Origin: an uncultured bacterium
GTDB taxonomy: Bacteria; Cyanobacteriota; Vampirovibrionia; Gastranaerophilales; Gastranaerophilaceae
Direction of reading: 5' to 3'
Assembly: GCA_949284985.1 (NCBI GenBank)
Contig: CASDWY010000029.1
Location: 152,889 to 216,888 of the forward strand
DNA length: 64,000 nt
A program made the translations under genes and the position numbers. Shown one piece after another: positions 18,131 to 28,168 of the stretch. Position 1 is the stretch's first letter. Each line of letters begins with the position of its first letter. Under the pieces are notes generated by a model that ran no database searches, was not told the DNA's origin, and saw nothing but the letters and a program-made list of their open reading frames with translations.

Positions 18131-19222
18131 TTGAACTTAAACAACGTTTAAATGCAATATATTCGCGTATAACCTCCGCAAAGGAGTGTCTTTGACTATT
18201 GCGGATTAATTAGCAAATCAACCGAACTAGAAAAGGCGCTGCAAGATGAACAAATCTGGTCAAACCCAGAACTTGCCGCAAAATATTCACAGGAAAATAA
18301 CAACATAAAAGATTCAATAAATTTGATAAATAACTGGCAATCACTTTATAAAGATGTAGAAGATTTATTGGAAATTTATACAACAGAAGAATCATCAGAA
18401 TACCTAAAAGAAGCATCGGATATAATTAATCGACTTGAAACAGAGTTGGAAAAATTTGAAGTACAAAAAAAATTGGGTGGAGAATACGATAAAAATGATG
18501 CAATAATTACGGTTAATGCAGGAGCTGGTGGTACAGATGCTCAGGATTGGGCTAATATGTTACTTAGAATGTATATTCGCTGGGCAGAAGACAAATCGTG
18601 GAAAGTTGAACTTCTTGAAAAATCAGACGGAGAAGAAGCAGGTATAAAATCTGCCACAATAAAAGTTTCAGGCAAGTATGCGTTTGGATATGCAAAAGCA
18701 GAACGTGGAGTGCACAGACTAGTAAGAATTTCACCTTTTAATGCAAATGGAAAACGGCAAACAAGCTTTGCTTCAATTGAAGTAAGCCCTGTTATTGAAG
18801 ATTTTTCAAAAAAAATTAATATTCCTCAAGAAGATATAGAAGTTGACACAATGCGCTCCGGAGGTGCAGGAGGACAAAATGTTAATAAAGTTGAAACTGC
18901 AGTCAGAATTTTGCATAAACCGACTGGCATAGTTGTTCGCTGTCAACAACAGCGCTCACAACTTCAAAACAAAGAAACTGCAATGCAAATTCTTGCCTCA
19001 AAATTACTCGCAATTAAACAAGCAGAACACGAAAAAAAACTTTCGGAGCTTAAAGGTGAAAACTTTGATATTAACTTTGGTTCACAGATTCGTTCTTACG
19101 TATTCCACCCATATAAAATGGTTAAAGATCATAGAACAGGGTTTGAATCAGGGAACGTTGATGCTATAATGGATGGCGCACTAGATGGTTTTATCGAAGC
19201 ATATTTAATACAAAATACATAA
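18124..19222 (+). CDS. prfB: Peptide chain release factor 2, made by programmed +1 frameshift
   Basis: RF2 ends translation at UGA and UAA. The gene has two parts: a 23-codon leader from GTG at 18124 to CTT at 18192, then after an in-frame TGA at 18193-18195 the frame moves by +1 (GAC at 18194) and runs to 19222. The total is 365 residues, the normal RF2 length. I see the SPF stop-recognition tripeptide (RISPFNA) and the catalytic GGQ (SGGAGGQNV), which PrmC methylates. Taking the first ATG-like start in the second frame would lose about 70 N-terminal residues. It overlaps the end of metG and is followed by hisS. Confidence 0.95.
18181..18196 (+). promoter_or_regulatory. prfB programmed frameshift site
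   Basis: An internal Shine-Dalgarno-like AAGGAG (18181-18186) lies three bases before the slippery CTT at 18190-18192, which is followed by the in-frame TGA and C. This is the same order and spacing as in known prfB autoregulation: scarce RF2 lets the ribosome pause and slip +1, while ample RF2 ends the leader peptide. Confidence 0.95.
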
Positions 19223-19240
19223 ATTTAGCAAGGGAATAAA

Positions 19241-20473
19241 ATGATTCAAGCACAAAAAGGTACAAAAGATATACTGCCTCAAGACATTAAAACTTGGCAA
19301 ATAATGGAAGAAAAAGCTTTAGATATTTTTAACAAGTCAAATTTTTATGAAATACGCACACCTATATTTGAGGCAACTGAACTTTTTTCACGTGGTGTAG
19401 GTGATTCCACAGATATTGTCAATAAAGAAATGTATACTTTTGAAAAAGCTGAAAGATCGATTACATTACGCCCAGAAAACACTGCCGGTGTAGTTAGGGC
19501 TTTTATAGAAAACGGATTATTTAGACTAACACCTCCAATAAAACTTTGGTATAAAGGTCCAATGTTTAGATACGAAAGACCACAAGCAGGTCGCCAACGC
19601 CAATTTCATCAAATCGGCATTGAAATGTTTGGAAGTGCAGAACCTATCGCAGACGCAGAATGCATTAATACTGCCGTAAAATACCTTAATTCGCTAGGTT
19701 TAAATGACTTGAACGTTGAAATTAATTCTCTTGGCTGTACAAACTGTAGAGAAACTTTCCGTAACAACCTGAGAAAACTTATACTCCCAAACCTTGAAAA
19801 ATTTTGCGAAGATTGCAAACTCCGCTATGAAAAAAACCCATTAAGAATTCTTGATTGCAAAAACCCTTCTTGCAATGAACTTTTAAAAGAAAAATCTATA
19901 CAAAATCTTATAAATACAGACTTTATCTGTGAAGAGTGTGCGGAACACTTTGCGAAACTTAAGTCATATCTTGATATGTTAAACGTCAACTATACAGTTA
20001 ACAAACAGTTGGTCAGAGGACTTGATTATTATAATAGAACAGTATTTGAAATTAAATCAAATGCCTTGGGCTCTCAAAATGCAGTTTGCGGCGGAGGACG
20101 CTATGATGGATTAGTTGAAATGCTTGGCGGACCTGCAACACCGGCAATAGGTTGGGCTATGGGTATGGAAAGACTGTTTTCTCTTATTGAACAATCTAAG
20201 TCACAAAAACTCGATGCATTTGTTGTCTCTGACAATCCTGCAGAAGCACTTAAACTTTGCGAAGAACTTCGCTGTAACAATATTTCATGCGACTTTGACT
20301 ACGCTTCACGAAAATTTAAAAAACAATTTGAAAAAGCATCAAAGATTGCCAATTTCGCTGTTGTCCTTGGTGAATCTGAACTTGAAACCAACACTTTAAC
20401 AGTAAAAAATCTTGAATCTTCTGAGCAACTAAATTTAAACAAAAGTGATGCAATAAAATTAATTTGTTCTTAG
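19241..20473 (+). CDS. hisS: Histidyl-tRNA synthetase
   Basis: This class II synthetase charges tRNA-His. The 410-residue protein opens IQAQKGTKDILPQD, has motif 2 (FRYERPQAGRQRQFHQ), the histidine-specific motifs LVRGLDYYNRTVFE and AVCGGGRYDGL, and a C-terminal anticodon domain. An unusual Cys-rich insertion sits at about residues 165-235 (CTNC, CEDC, CKNPSC, CEEC), possibly a zinc site; such inserts are seen in some bacterial HisRS proteins. AAGGGA precedes the ATG. The 3' end overlaps the convergent rpe gene by 15 bases. Confidence 0.96.
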   Translation: MIQAQKGTKDILPQDIKTWQIMEEKALDIFNKSNFYEIRTPIFEATELFSRGVGDSTDIVNKEMYTFEKAERSITLRPENTAGVVRAFIENGLFRLTPPIKLWYKGPMFRYERPQAGRQRQFHQIGIEMFGSAEPIADAECINTAVKYLNSLGLNDLNVEINSLGCTNCRETFRNNLRKLILPNLEKFCEDCKLRYEKNPLRILDCKNPSCNELLKEKSIQNLINTDFICEECAEHFAKLKSYLDMLNVNYTVNKQLVRGLDYYNRTVFEIKSNALGSQNAVCGGGRYDGLVEMLGGPATPAIGWAMGMERLFSLIEQSKSQKLDAFVVSDNPAEALKLCEELRCNNISCDFDYASRKFKKQFEKASKIANFAVVLGESELETNTLTVKNLESSEQLNLNKSDAIKLICS

Positions 20474-21106
20474 TGCCTCTATTGCCTCAGCAATATTTGT
20501 TGACTTGTATATATAATTTCCAGCAACCAAAGAGTTAGCTCCCAAATGTTTGCAAATTTTTGCTGTTTCATCATTAATTCCGCCATCCACTTGCAAAATC
20601 AAATTTTTAGGACCATTATTTTTTATATATTCAATTTTATATGCTGCATCTTCAATAAACCTTTGTCCGCCAAATCCAGGTTCAACAGTCATAATAAGAA
20701 CTAAGTCAACTTTTTCCAACCATTCCTTTAAAACTATTGCAGGAGTGTTCGGCTTAATTGAAACACCTATTTTTATACCCCTCGCACGAGCATAATCAAT
20801 AATATCATCCAATAGCTCACTACAAGCCTCATAATGAACAGTAATAATATCTGCACCTGCATCAATAAATTGTGGCAAGTAATCCAATGGATTTTCAATC
20901 ATAAGATGAACATCTAATGGTAGAACTGTAACCTTTCTTATAGCTCTAACAACCGGCACACCAATAGTTATATTAGGTACAAAATGCCCATCCATTACGT
21001 CTACATGCACCCAATCAGCTCCTGCTTGCTCTATTTTTGCTATATCACGCTGTAAATTAGCAAAATCTGCTGACAAAATTGATGGTGAAATTATAATTTT
21101 ATCCAT
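20459..21106 (-). CDS. rpe: Ribulose-phosphate 3-epimerase
   Basis: Rpe interconverts ribulose 5-phosphate and xylulose 5-phosphate in the pentose phosphate pathway. The 215-residue TIM-barrel protein shows the expected blocks: ISPSILSADFANL, WVHVDVMDGHFVPN, LDVHLMIENP, IMTVEPGFGGQ and QVDGGIND, including the metal-binding His and catalytic Asp residues. It is last in a minus-strand run pyrH-frr-cdsA-rnc-rpe and starts eight bases inside the rnc end, with GGAG just upstream. Confidence 0.96.
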   Translation of the reverse strand: MDKIIISPSILSADFANLQRDIAKIEQAGADWVHVDVMDGHFVPNITIGVPVVRAIRKVTVLPLDVHLMIENPLDYLPQFIDAGADIITVHYEACSELLDDIIDYARARGIKIGVSIKPNTPAIVLKEWLEKVDLVLIMTVEPGFGGQRFIEDAAYKIEYIKNNGPKNLILQVDGGINDETAKICKHLGANSLVAGNYIYKSTNIAEAIEALRTN

Positions 21107-21827
21107 TTACTACTCCATAATTTATACAAGCTACATAAGCAGCTGCTTGCTCTGCCTCTTTTTTAGTTTTTCCCATTCCTCTTCCTACAACATGTCCGTT
21201 ATATTTTACTTCAACCGTAAAAACTTTTTCATGATCTTTCCCTTCTTCGTTTACTATTACATACTCCGGTAACATCTTATTTTTCCCCTGTGTAAACTCT
21301 TGAAAGGCTGCTTTAGCATTAATCTTTAATGGATTATTCAAAACATATTCTATATTTTCATCAAAAAATTTTTTTAAAAATTTATAAACATAGTCAAAAC
21401 CTGAGATTATAAACAATGCACCTAATAAAGCTTCAAATACACATGCCTTTATCGTATCTCTGGTCCTTTTAATTTTTAAATCAATTCTATCTGAAATTCT
21501 TATATATTTTTCAAGATTAATTTTGTCAGCATACTTTACTAAAAACATATCACTAACCAATGCAGAACGATAAATACTTAAATCTCCCTCATGCTTGTCT
21601 GGAAACCTATCATACAAAAACTTGCTACAAGCAAGCTTCATAACCGAATCTCCATAAAATTCAAGTCTTTCATTATTATTAAGTGGTCCGAGCAACTTAT
21701 CAAAAGCATATGATCCATGCGTCATTGCAAGCTCTAAAAGAGAAACATCTACCTTTGCTTTTTTTGGAAAAGGTAACAATGTAAGATCCTTGATAAATTC
21801 ATCTATATTTATACTACAATCCGACAA
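21099..21827 (-). CDS. rnc: Ribonuclease III
   Basis: RNase III cuts double-stranded RNA, including the 30S pre-rRNA stems. The 242-residue protein has the catalytic signature NERLEFYGDSV near residues 45-55, the second acidic site in KACVFEALLGALF, and a C-terminal double-stranded-RNA-binding domain (KAAFQEFTQGK to KKEAEQAAA). The start is a TTG at 21827 with AGGA seven bases upstream, inside the end of cdsA; no ATG lies in a suitable place. Position 3 of ERLEFLGD is Tyr here, a minor change. Confidence 0.95.
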   Translation of the reverse strand: MSDCSINIDEFIKDLTLLPFPKKAKVDVSLLELAMTHGSYAFDKLLGPLNNNERLEFYGDSVMKLACSKFLYDRFPDKHEGDLSIYRSALVSDMFLVKYADKINLEKYIRISDRIDLKIKRTRDTIKACVFEALLGALFIISGFDYVYKFLKKFFDENIEYVLNNPLKINAKAAFQEFTQGKNKMLPEYVIVNEEGKDHEKVFTVEVKYNGHVVGRGMGKTKKEAEQAAAYVACINYGVVNG

Positions 21828-22722
21828 CTTTTAATCCTGCCTTGAAAAAATTAATAACATCATACCAAAGCGTATGCGAAACAACAAAATACTTAAAGAA
21901 ATAATACGCTACAGGAGCAGAAAACATATAACTGTCAACACGATCTAAAAATCCGCCATGTCCGGGAAGTGCTGTTCCGGAATCTTTCACCCCAGCATCA
22001 CGTTTAATAAGAGATTCGCTTAAATCTCCAAGTTGAGCAAACACTGTTATCAAACAACCTGCAATAAGTGAATAGTACCACGCTAAATTAATCAAATACC
22101 CTATTAGCAAAGCTACTAATATTGCAAACAAACTACCGCCCAACGCCCCCTCGACTGTTTTTTTAGGACTTACAACAGGGCATAAAGGAATTTTCCCAAA
22201 TTTTGAACCAACATAATATGCACCTATATCTGTTGCTAAAATTGCGAAAAAGACCATCAACAAAAAGCCAAGACCTAAATTATCCGATATACTAAGCAAC
22301 CCAAGACTGTCTGTTCCCAACCTGCGCATCATAATAATATGACAAGGCAACCATCCGCAATATATAAACCCTGCAATAGTCGTTGACACATTAGCAATAT
22401 ATGGCTGATGCCCTTTAAATAATATTGCCAAAAATGCAATAATAGTCCCAAATGCAATCACTGGCGCCATTAAATCCAATCTGTTAAAAGTTGCTACTAA
22501 TGCAAATATTAGATTCACTGACAATATTACTGATAAAATCGGGTAAAATCCTTTATTATTTAAGATTTGTACCCATTCTTTTGAACACCAAAAAGAAAAA
22601 AGAAGCGACATTAGCATCAATGGAATGCCACCGATAATAACACCAAATAAAACTATTATTCCAACTATAAATCCTGTAGTTATTCTTAATTTGTTTTTTT
22701 GAAGTGTTTCTATAATTGACAT
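21814..22722 (-). CDS. cdsA: Phosphatidate cytidylyltransferase
   Basis: CdsA makes CDP-diacylglycerol, the precursor of membrane phospholipids. The 302-residue protein is very hydrophobic with about eight membrane helices and carries the family signature near its C-terminus: KRDAGVKDSGTALPGHGGFLDRVDS (spread over about 25 residues, containing the S-x(8)-D-R-x-D pattern). An earlier SPKKTVEGALGG block is also typical. The ATG overlaps the frr stop by one base. An undecaprenyl-diphosphate synthase gene, often between frr and cdsA, is absent. Confidence 0.95.
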   Translation of the reverse strand: MSIIETLQKNKLRITTGFIVGIIVLFGVIIGGIPLMLMSLLFSFWCSKEWVQILNNKGFYPILSVILSVNLIFALVATFNRLDLMAPVIAFGTIIAFLAILFKGHQPYIANVSTTIAGFIYCGWLPCHIIMMRRLGTDSLGLLSISDNLGLGFLLMVFFAILATDIGAYYVGSKFGKIPLCPVVSPKKTVEGALGGSLFAILVALLIGYLINLAWYYSLIAGCLITVFAQLGDLSESLIKRDAGVKDSGTALPGHGGFLDRVDSYMFSAPVAYYFFKYFVVSHTLWYDVINFFKAGLKVVGL

Positions 22723-23282
22723 TATACGGTCAAAACCTCTTTTTCTTTCTCTGCTACTGCTACATCAATATTTTTAGTATAATTATCAGTTAATTTTTGT
22801 ATTTCATTTTGATTATCTTTTACAACATCTTCAGGAAGATTTTCTTCCTTCTCAATTTTTTTTAAATCATCAGTCATATCTCGGCGGATATTTCTGATAG
22901 CAACTTTTGCTTCTTCACCCAACTTCTTTACATCCTTAACACTTTCTTTTCTTCTTTCTTCTGTTAAAGGTGGGAAAGTCATTCTAATTACAGTACCGTC
23001 AGAATTAGGCGTAACCCCAAGTTCTGCCTTAATAAGAGCTTTTTCAATATCTTTCATTATAGATTTATCAAAAGGAGAAATAACCAATGTTGTACCATCT
23101 TGCACTGACACCTGTGACATTTGACGAAGCGGAGTAGGTGCACCATAGTAATCTACAATTACTTTATCCAAAACTAATGGATTTGCTCTTCCTGTCCTAA
23201 TTGAGGCAAACGACTTTTTAAGCTGATTAACAGCTTTTTCCATTTTTTCTTCACCTTCTAAAAACAAATCGTCTAATGACAT
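22722..23282 (-). CDS. frr: Ribosome recycling factor
   Basis: RRF, with EF-G, splits the ribosome after termination. The 186-residue length is exactly usual. Conserved blocks are EEKMEKAVNQLKKSFASIRTGRA near the start (split at residues 11-33), NPLVLDKVIVDYYGAPTPLRQMS and the later PPLTEERRKE. It lies two bases after pyrH and overlaps cdsA, in the usual pyrH-frr order. Confidence 0.97.
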   Translation of the reverse strand: MSLDDLFLEGEEKMEKAVNQLKKSFASIRTGRANPLVLDKVIVDYYGAPTPLRQMSQVSVQDGTTLVISPFDKSIMKDIEKALIKAELGVTPNSDGTVIRMTFPPLTEERRKESVKDVKKLGEEAKVAIRNIRRDMTDDLKKIEKEENLPEDVVKDNQNEIQKLTDNYTKNIDVAVAEKEKEVLTV

Positions 23283-23283
23283 A

Positions 23284-24009
23284 TTATCCTCCTACATATG
23301 TACCTATATCTTCACCTTTTAATACTTTCAAAATACTTCCTTTTTCTGCAAAATCAAATACTACAATTGGTATATTATTTTGCTTGCACAATGCACAAGC
23401 AGAAGTATCCATAACTTTTAAACCTTTTACAATAATATCATCATATGTAATATTTGTGTATTTTTTTGCATCCGGATTTGTACGCGGATCATCAGAATAA
23501 ACTCCATCCACGCCATTTTTTGCCATAAGCATTACCTCTGCACCAATCTCAGAGGCTCTCAATGATGCAGCAGTATCAGTTGTAAAGAATGGACAACCTG
23601 TACCTGCTGCAAATATAACAACACGACCTTTTTCCAAATGTCTCATTGCACGAAAACGAACATAAGGTTCTGCTACTTTATTAATATCAATAGCTGTTTG
23701 GACCCTGCACTCTACGTTAATTTGCCTCAAAGCACTTTGTAAAGCAATAGCATTCATAACAGTAGCCAACATTCCTACATAATCACCACTGGCTTGATCC
23801 ATACCCAGCTTTGCAGAATTTTTCATGCCTCTAAAAATATTTCCACCACCAACTACAACAGCAATTTCTGCACCTGTTTCCAATGCGTTCTTTATTTCAT
23901 TTGCAATCATTGCAACCGGTTTTTGATCAATTCCAAAATCTTGCTCACCCATCAGTGCTTCACCGCTAATCTTCAGCAAGATTCTTTTATATTTTAAATT
24001 TAAGCTCAT
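23284..24009 (-). CDS. pyrH: UMP kinase
   Basis: PyrH phosphorylates UMP to UDP in pyrimidine synthesis. The 241-residue protein belongs to the amino-acid-kinase fold: [14 protein letters not shown] at the start, [11 protein letters not shown], the uridylate-specific [16 protein letters not shown], and a [16 protein letters not shown] block. It heads the pyrH-frr-cdsA-rnc-rpe operon. The rpsB-tsf genes that often precede pyrH are not here; dapB lies upstream in the same direction instead. Confidence 0.97.
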   Translation of the reverse strand: MSLNLKYKRILLKISGEALMGEQDFGIDQKPVAMIANEIKNALETGAEIAVVVGGGNIFRGMKNSAKLGMDQASGDYVGMLATVMNAIALQSALRQINVECRVQTAIDINKVAEPYVRFRAMRHLEKGRVVIFAAGTGCPFFTTDTAASLRASEIGAEVMLMAKNGVDGVYSDDPRTNPDAKKYTNITYDDIIVKGLKVMDTSACALCKQNNIPIVVFDFAEKGSILKVLKGEDIGTYVGG

Positions 24010-24071
24010 TCTTTATTCCTCATATAGAATTGCGTTAATTATACTGCAAATTTCTTTGCTTGGCAAAGTTT

Positions 24072-24866
24072 TTACAGTATGTTATCAAGACCATAAACAA
24101 ATCCGCTATGTTCAAACACATGCTTAACAGCAAGCATAACACCTGACATATAGCACTCTCTATCCATTGAATCATGTCTAATAGTCATAACTTGTCCTGA
24201 TGAGCCTAAAATAACCTCTTGACTTGCTATATAACCGGGCATTCGAACAGAATGAATATGTATATCCGAATATGAACATCCACCTCGTGAACCTTTTATT
24301 AATTCTTTTTCAGCACAATTACCTTTCATAAATGAGTTTTTTACTTCTGACATCATTTTAGCAGTCTTAACTGCTGTTCCTGATGGTGCATCTTTTTTTT
24401 GATTATGATGTAACTCAATAATTTCTGCATTATCAAAGTATTGGGCTGCCTTTCGTGCAAACATCATCATTAACACAGCACCTATAGTAAAATTCGGAGC
24501 AATTAATGTTGATACATTATTCTTTTCACTTAAATCTTTTAATTCTTCAACTTGCTCATCACTTAATCCTGTTGTTCCAATAACAGGTCTTACTCCATTA
24601 TTTATAAGGATTTTGGCATTTTCAAAAATAACAGCAGGTTGCGTAAAATCAATTGCAACATCGGGACAACAATCTTTTATCGCAGAAGTGAGATCTGTCT
24701 GAACTTTTATTCCTACTTCTTTGTTAAGAACAATGCTTCCAATATCTGCACCTTCATTAACTAAATCAACTGCACCTACAAGTATCATATTTTCTTGTCG
24801 GGAAACAGCCTTAACGACTTCTCGCCCCATCTTACCGCAAGCGCCAACTACTAAAACTTTTATCAT
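24072..24866 (-). CDS. dapB: 4-hydroxy-tetrahydrodipicolinate reductase
   Basis: DapB carries out the second committed step of the diaminopimelate/lysine pathway, using NAD(P)H. The protein has the Rossmann motif VVGACGKMGREV, the substrate block IELHHNQKKDAPSGTA, and the RHDSMDRECYMSG motif close to the C-terminus. A longer reading to 24911 overlaps yajQ, but GAGGG lies just before the ATG at 24866, giving 264 residues, the usual length. Its product also feeds peptidoglycan synthesis, fitting a Gram-negative-type envelope. Confidence 0.95.
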   Translation of the reverse strand: MIKVLVVGACGKMGREVVKAVSRQENMILVGAVDLVNEGADIGSIVLNKEVGIKVQTDLTSAIKDCCPDVAIDFTQPAVIFENAKILINNGVRPVIGTTGLSDEQVEELKDLSEKNNVSTLIAPNFTIGAVLMMMFARKAAQYFDNAEIIELHHNQKKDAPSGTAVKTAKMMSEVKNSFMKGNCAEKELIKGSRGGCSYSDIHIHSVRMPGYIASQEVILGSSGQVMTIRHDSMDRECYMSGVMLAVKHVFEHSGFVYGLDNIL

Positions 24867-24876
24867 TTTACCCTCG

Positions 24877-25377
24877 CTATCTGTAATTCGTAAATTGTAA
24901 GGGAGCGTCATATTTCTCTTCGTTTTCCCTAAGCATTTTTATTACTGCTTGCAAATCATCTTTATCTTTACCGGAAACTCTAACTTGTTCTCCTTGAATT
25001 GATGCTTGAACTTTAATTTTCGAATTCTTTATATCTGCAACTATTTTTTTTGCAAGTTCTTGAGTCAAACCTTTTTTTAGCTTGTAAACTTGTCTAATAT
25101 TTCCCCCCAAAGCATTTTCCGGTGGTTGAGCATCTAAAATCTTAATACTAAGACCTCTTTTTACCAGTTTTGACTGCAATATGTCTAATATATTCCTAAG
25201 TTTCATATCATCAGAAGTAGTTATTGTAATAGCTTTTTCTGCTTCCAGCTCTATATCTGAATTTGTATTTTTTAAATCAAATCTTTGCGAAATATCACGT
25301 TTTGTCTGATCTACAGCATTCACTAATTCTTGTTTATCAAACTCGGATACAACATCAAAACTGCATTCTTTAGCCAT
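24877..25377 (-). CDS. YajQ family nucleotide-binding protein
   Basis: The 166-residue protein matches YajQ throughout: CSFDVVSEFDKQELVNAVDQ, RFDLKNTNSDIEL, and KKGLTQELAKKIVADIK with the terminal DDLQAVI region. Some family members bind cyclic di-GMP and act with transcription factors; others have been linked to nucleic acids. The start at 25377 has GGAG eight bases upstream, whereas the longer reading to 25470 has none. dapB begins 10 bases downstream, so the two probably share a transcript. Confidence 0.92.
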   Translation of the reverse strand: MAKECSFDVVSEFDKQELVNAVDQTKRDISQRFDLKNTNSDIELEAEKAITITTSDDMKLRNILDILQSKLVKRGLSIKILDAQPPENALGGNIRQVYKLKKGLTQELAKKIVADIKNSKIKVQASIQGEQVRVSGKDKDDLQAVIKMLRENEEKYDAPLQFTNYR

Positions 25378-25583
25378 ATTTATACTCCTTTTATCTTGAT
25401 AAATTCTTTTAGAAATTATATCATAATTTATCCCAATAAAAAAGGCTGATGTAATCAGCCTACCACACAAATTTACACATTTAAATATTTTACGAGGAAT
25501 CTCACTTATTATATTTTTAATATTACAAATTAAACCTTACCTACTTTTATAAAAATTTTTCTTATAAAAATATTGCCTATTTT

Positions 25584-27425
25584 TTAATTATTATGAAAAA
25601 AATCATAAACTTTCTTAGCACTTTTTTTATCAACAACTGACTCTAATTCCTGTTGGCTCCTTGTTGTAATTGTTTGTATAGATTTAAATTTCTGTAGTAA
25701 AAGAGCTTTGACTTCAGTTCTCAAATATTTTATATTATCCAATTCTGATTTTATTGCAGATTTGGAACGCAGCGCTCTATGAAAAGTTATTGCAAACCTA
25801 TGAGCTTCATCTCTAATTTGTTGAAAAAAATGCAAAGCCAAAGAGGTTTCAGGAATAATTACTGATTTTGAATGCCCAGGAATAAAAACTTCTTCTAATC
25901 GTTTGGCAAGAGAAACTATGTCTTGATCTTCAATTTCAAGCTCCTTTAATACTGAATGAGCAGCGGACAATTGTCCTTTACCGCCATCAATAATAATAAG
26001 ATCAGGAAACTCAAGATTATTTTCTTTAAGTCTTTTGTACCGTCTTGTTACGACCTCTGACATAGATTTAAAATCATCAGGCTTCCCCTCTGCGCAGCGA
26101 ACTTTAAACTTTCTATACAAAGACTTTACAGGCATACCGTTTTCAAATGTAACCATAGAAGCAACTGTGCTTGTCCCTTGAATATGTGAAATATCGAAAC
26201 ACTCAACTCTATGAGGGAAACGCTGTAAATTCAATTTCTCCTTTAAATATGCTCCTATTTCATTATAATTTGATGCAACATCTGCTTTTTGTTCTCTAAT
26301 CAACTTGTCTAAAAACAAATCAGAGTTTTTTCGAGCCAATTCCAATAACTCTTTTTCTTTGTTAGTTTTAACCGAAGCAATTATAACCTTCTTATTAAAC
26401 TTCTTATGCAAAAATTCAGAATATACATCTATACTTTCTGTTTTAAACTTCTGCGGAAGTAAAATTTTCCTAGGTATTTCATTTTCAGTCGCTCTTTGAT
26501 AATAATCTTTTAAAAAGAAATTTATAATTTCTTCTTCTGTGTCAAGAATACTTGCAACATAAGAAAAATCTTTTCTATTTATTAAACGACCGCCTCTAAT
26601 TTGCATTACTACTACTGCAAAAATTCCATTCTTTGAGGAAACTGACACAATATCATTATTTATATTTGTATTTTCAAAAACAACCTTTTGACGCTCCAGC
26701 GTTTTTGTTACATCAAGATAACTGTCCCTATACCTTGCAGCTTTTTCAAACTCTTGAGTTTCTGAACATTTTTTCATCTCAATTAAAAGCTTATCCGCAA
26801 GCTCCTGCTGCTTTCCTGATAAAAACAACTCTACTGACTTAATAAGTTTTTTATATTCCTCGCTTGAAACTTTTTTTTGACAAGGTGCAAGACATCTCCC
26901 TATTTGATAATACATACAAGGGCGATCTTTAAATTTTGGGGTTTTGCATTGTTTTAACGGAAAAATTTTTTTCATTAACTCCAATGTAGTATACATTGCC
27001 CTTGAATCCGTATAAGGACCAAAATACTTTCCCTGTGCCATATTTATATTGCTCTTACGTGCAATTATAATCCTAGGATAATCCTCATTCGTTATAACAA
27101 AATAAGGAAATTTTTTATCATCTTTAAGTAAAATATTATATCGTGGTTTATGCTTTTTAATTAAATGAGACTCTAAAATTAATGCCTCAATTTCTGTATC
27201 TGTAACAATATACTCAATACGAGCAATCTTAGGTACCAACACTTTTAATTTTGCTGAATCATGATGCTTATTAAAATAACTGCTAACTCTGCGCTTTAAA
27301 TTTTTAGCCTTTCCAACATAAATAATCTCATCATTCTTATCATGGTACAAATAACAGCCGCTATTAACAGGCAAATACGCTAATTGTTCTTTAATTTTCT
27401 CGTTTTTATTCAACTCTAAGGACAT
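25584..27425 (-). CDS. uvrC: Excinuclease ABC subunit C
   Basis: UvrC makes the two cuts around DNA damage in nucleotide excision repair. The 613-residue protein has a GIY-YIG nuclease domain at the N-terminus (GCYLYHDKNDEIIYVGKAKNLKRRV spread over residues 19-43), a UVR motif near residue 210, an RNase-H-like nuclease (ECFDISHIQGTSTVASMV, LIIIDGGKGQLSA) and a C-terminal helix-hairpin-helix part. The ATG at 27425 lies 20 bases inside the upstream DUF192 gene. A GTG one codon earlier is possible. Confidence 0.96.
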   Translation of the reverse strand: MSLELNKNEKIKEQLAYLPVNSGCYLYHDKNDEIIYVGKAKNLKRRVSSYFNKHHDSAKLKVLVPKIARIEYIVTDTEIEALILESHLIKKHKPRYNILLKDDKKFPYFVITNEDYPRIIIARKSNINMAQGKYFGPYTDSRAMYTTLELMKKIFPLKQCKTPKFKDRPCMYYQIGRCLAPCQKKVSSEEYKKLIKSVELFLSGKQQELADKLLIEMKKCSETQEFEKAARYRDSYLDVTKTLERQKVVFENTNINNDIVSVSSKNGIFAVVVMQIRGGRLINRKDFSYVASILDTEEEIINFFLKDYYQRATENEIPRKILLPQKFKTESIDVYSEFLHKKFNKKVIIASVKTNKEKELLELARKNSDLFLDKLIREQKADVASNYNEIGAYLKEKLNLQRFPHRVECFDISHIQGTSTVASMVTFENGMPVKSLYRKFKVRCAEGKPDDFKSMSEVVTRRYKRLKENNLEFPDLIIIDGGKGQLSAAHSVLKELEIEDQDIVSLAKRLEEVFIPGHSKSVIIPETSLALHFFQQIRDEAHRFAITFHRALRSKSAIKSELDNIKYLRTEVKALLLQKFKSIQTITTRSQQELESVVDKKSAKKVYDFFHNN

Positions 27426-27747
27426 CACCTATTTCCATTTTTTTTAACTCTATTGTACCTGCAGGTAATTCTAAAATATGCTTTACCACACTATTATAAG
27501 GTAATATTTTGTTTTTTTCGACACTTTTATAAAATGTGATAATCTCATAATTTTTATTCAAATAAACTGCATCAAAACTATATTTCATCAAAATAGAATG
27601 GACTTGAGAGCATGGAGAAAGCAACAAGCCATCAAAACTATCAAAATTGTTTTTATTTAAAAGACCAATCATACGAGTTAGAAAACTTTTTGCCCATATT
27701 GCATTCTCACATATAAATTGATTATTTCTCAAACTTTTTATTCTCAT
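27406..27747 (-). CDS. DUF192 family protein
   Basis: The 113-residue protein fits DUF192, a small beta-barrel family of unknown function, often exported or envelope-associated. I see AKSFLTRMIGLLNK, FDGLLLSPCSQVHSILM, the FDAVYLNKNYEII strand pair and the closing ELPAGTIELKKMEIGDVL. Unlike many relatives, no signal peptide is present, so this member is probably cytosolic. It overlaps uvrC by 20 bases and is most likely transcribed with it. Confidence 0.85.
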   Translation of the reverse strand: MRIKSLRNNQFICENAIWAKSFLTRMIGLLNKNNFDSFDGLLLSPCSQVHSILMKYSFDAVYLNKNYEIITFYKSVEKNKILPYNSVVKHILELPAGTIELKKMEIGDVLRVE

Positions 27748-27877
27748 AAATACTCCACAATTTGTAGGATTTAAAAATCAAGTTACAAATGTTATAATAA
27801 ATATGTCAAATTCTCTTCTAAATTAAAGTTTTATAAAAAACTGTCGATAAATAAATTGTAACAGAAAACTGAGGTTA

Positions 27878-28168
27878 TTGAAAGCAATGATTCTGGAATA
27901 TCGTGTAAACGAATCAGACGTTCAAGCGGCGTGGCTGAAAACTTTATATGATCTAATAGAAGAATTAAACTGTAGATGTAAAACATACATAGAAGAATCC
28001 TACAGTAAAACATTCAAACACCTAGTTCGTACACGAGTAATTGAAGTGTATGGTTCAATTACTATGCTTGACTGGTTTAAAATTCGTATGGAGAGATACC
28101 TTCACTTTATAGAAAGCTACAACCAAAAACCGGAAATAATTTCTTCTGTTTATAAGCCAGAAGAATAA
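27878..28168 (+). CDS. Uncharacterised small protein
   Basis: I do not recognise this 96-residue protein. It is charged, with many Tyr, Arg and Glu residues, no signal peptide and no membrane helix; helices are likely throughout. Start choice is uncertain: GAGG at 27871-27874 is three bases from a TTG (27878) and twelve from an ATG (27887). Its last few codons lie in a 74-base tandem duplication shared with the end of the convergent atpG gene. Confidence 0.7.
   Translation: MKAMILEYRVNESDVQAAWLKTLYDLIEELNCRCKTYIEESYSKTFKHLVRTRVIEVYGSITMLDWFKIRMERYLHFIESYNQKPEIISSVYKPEE

Noticed and set aside
18323..19222. prfB starting in the second frame without the leader
   Set aside because: It removes the N-terminal domain start; the upstream frame with the frameshift site restores the usual 365 residues.
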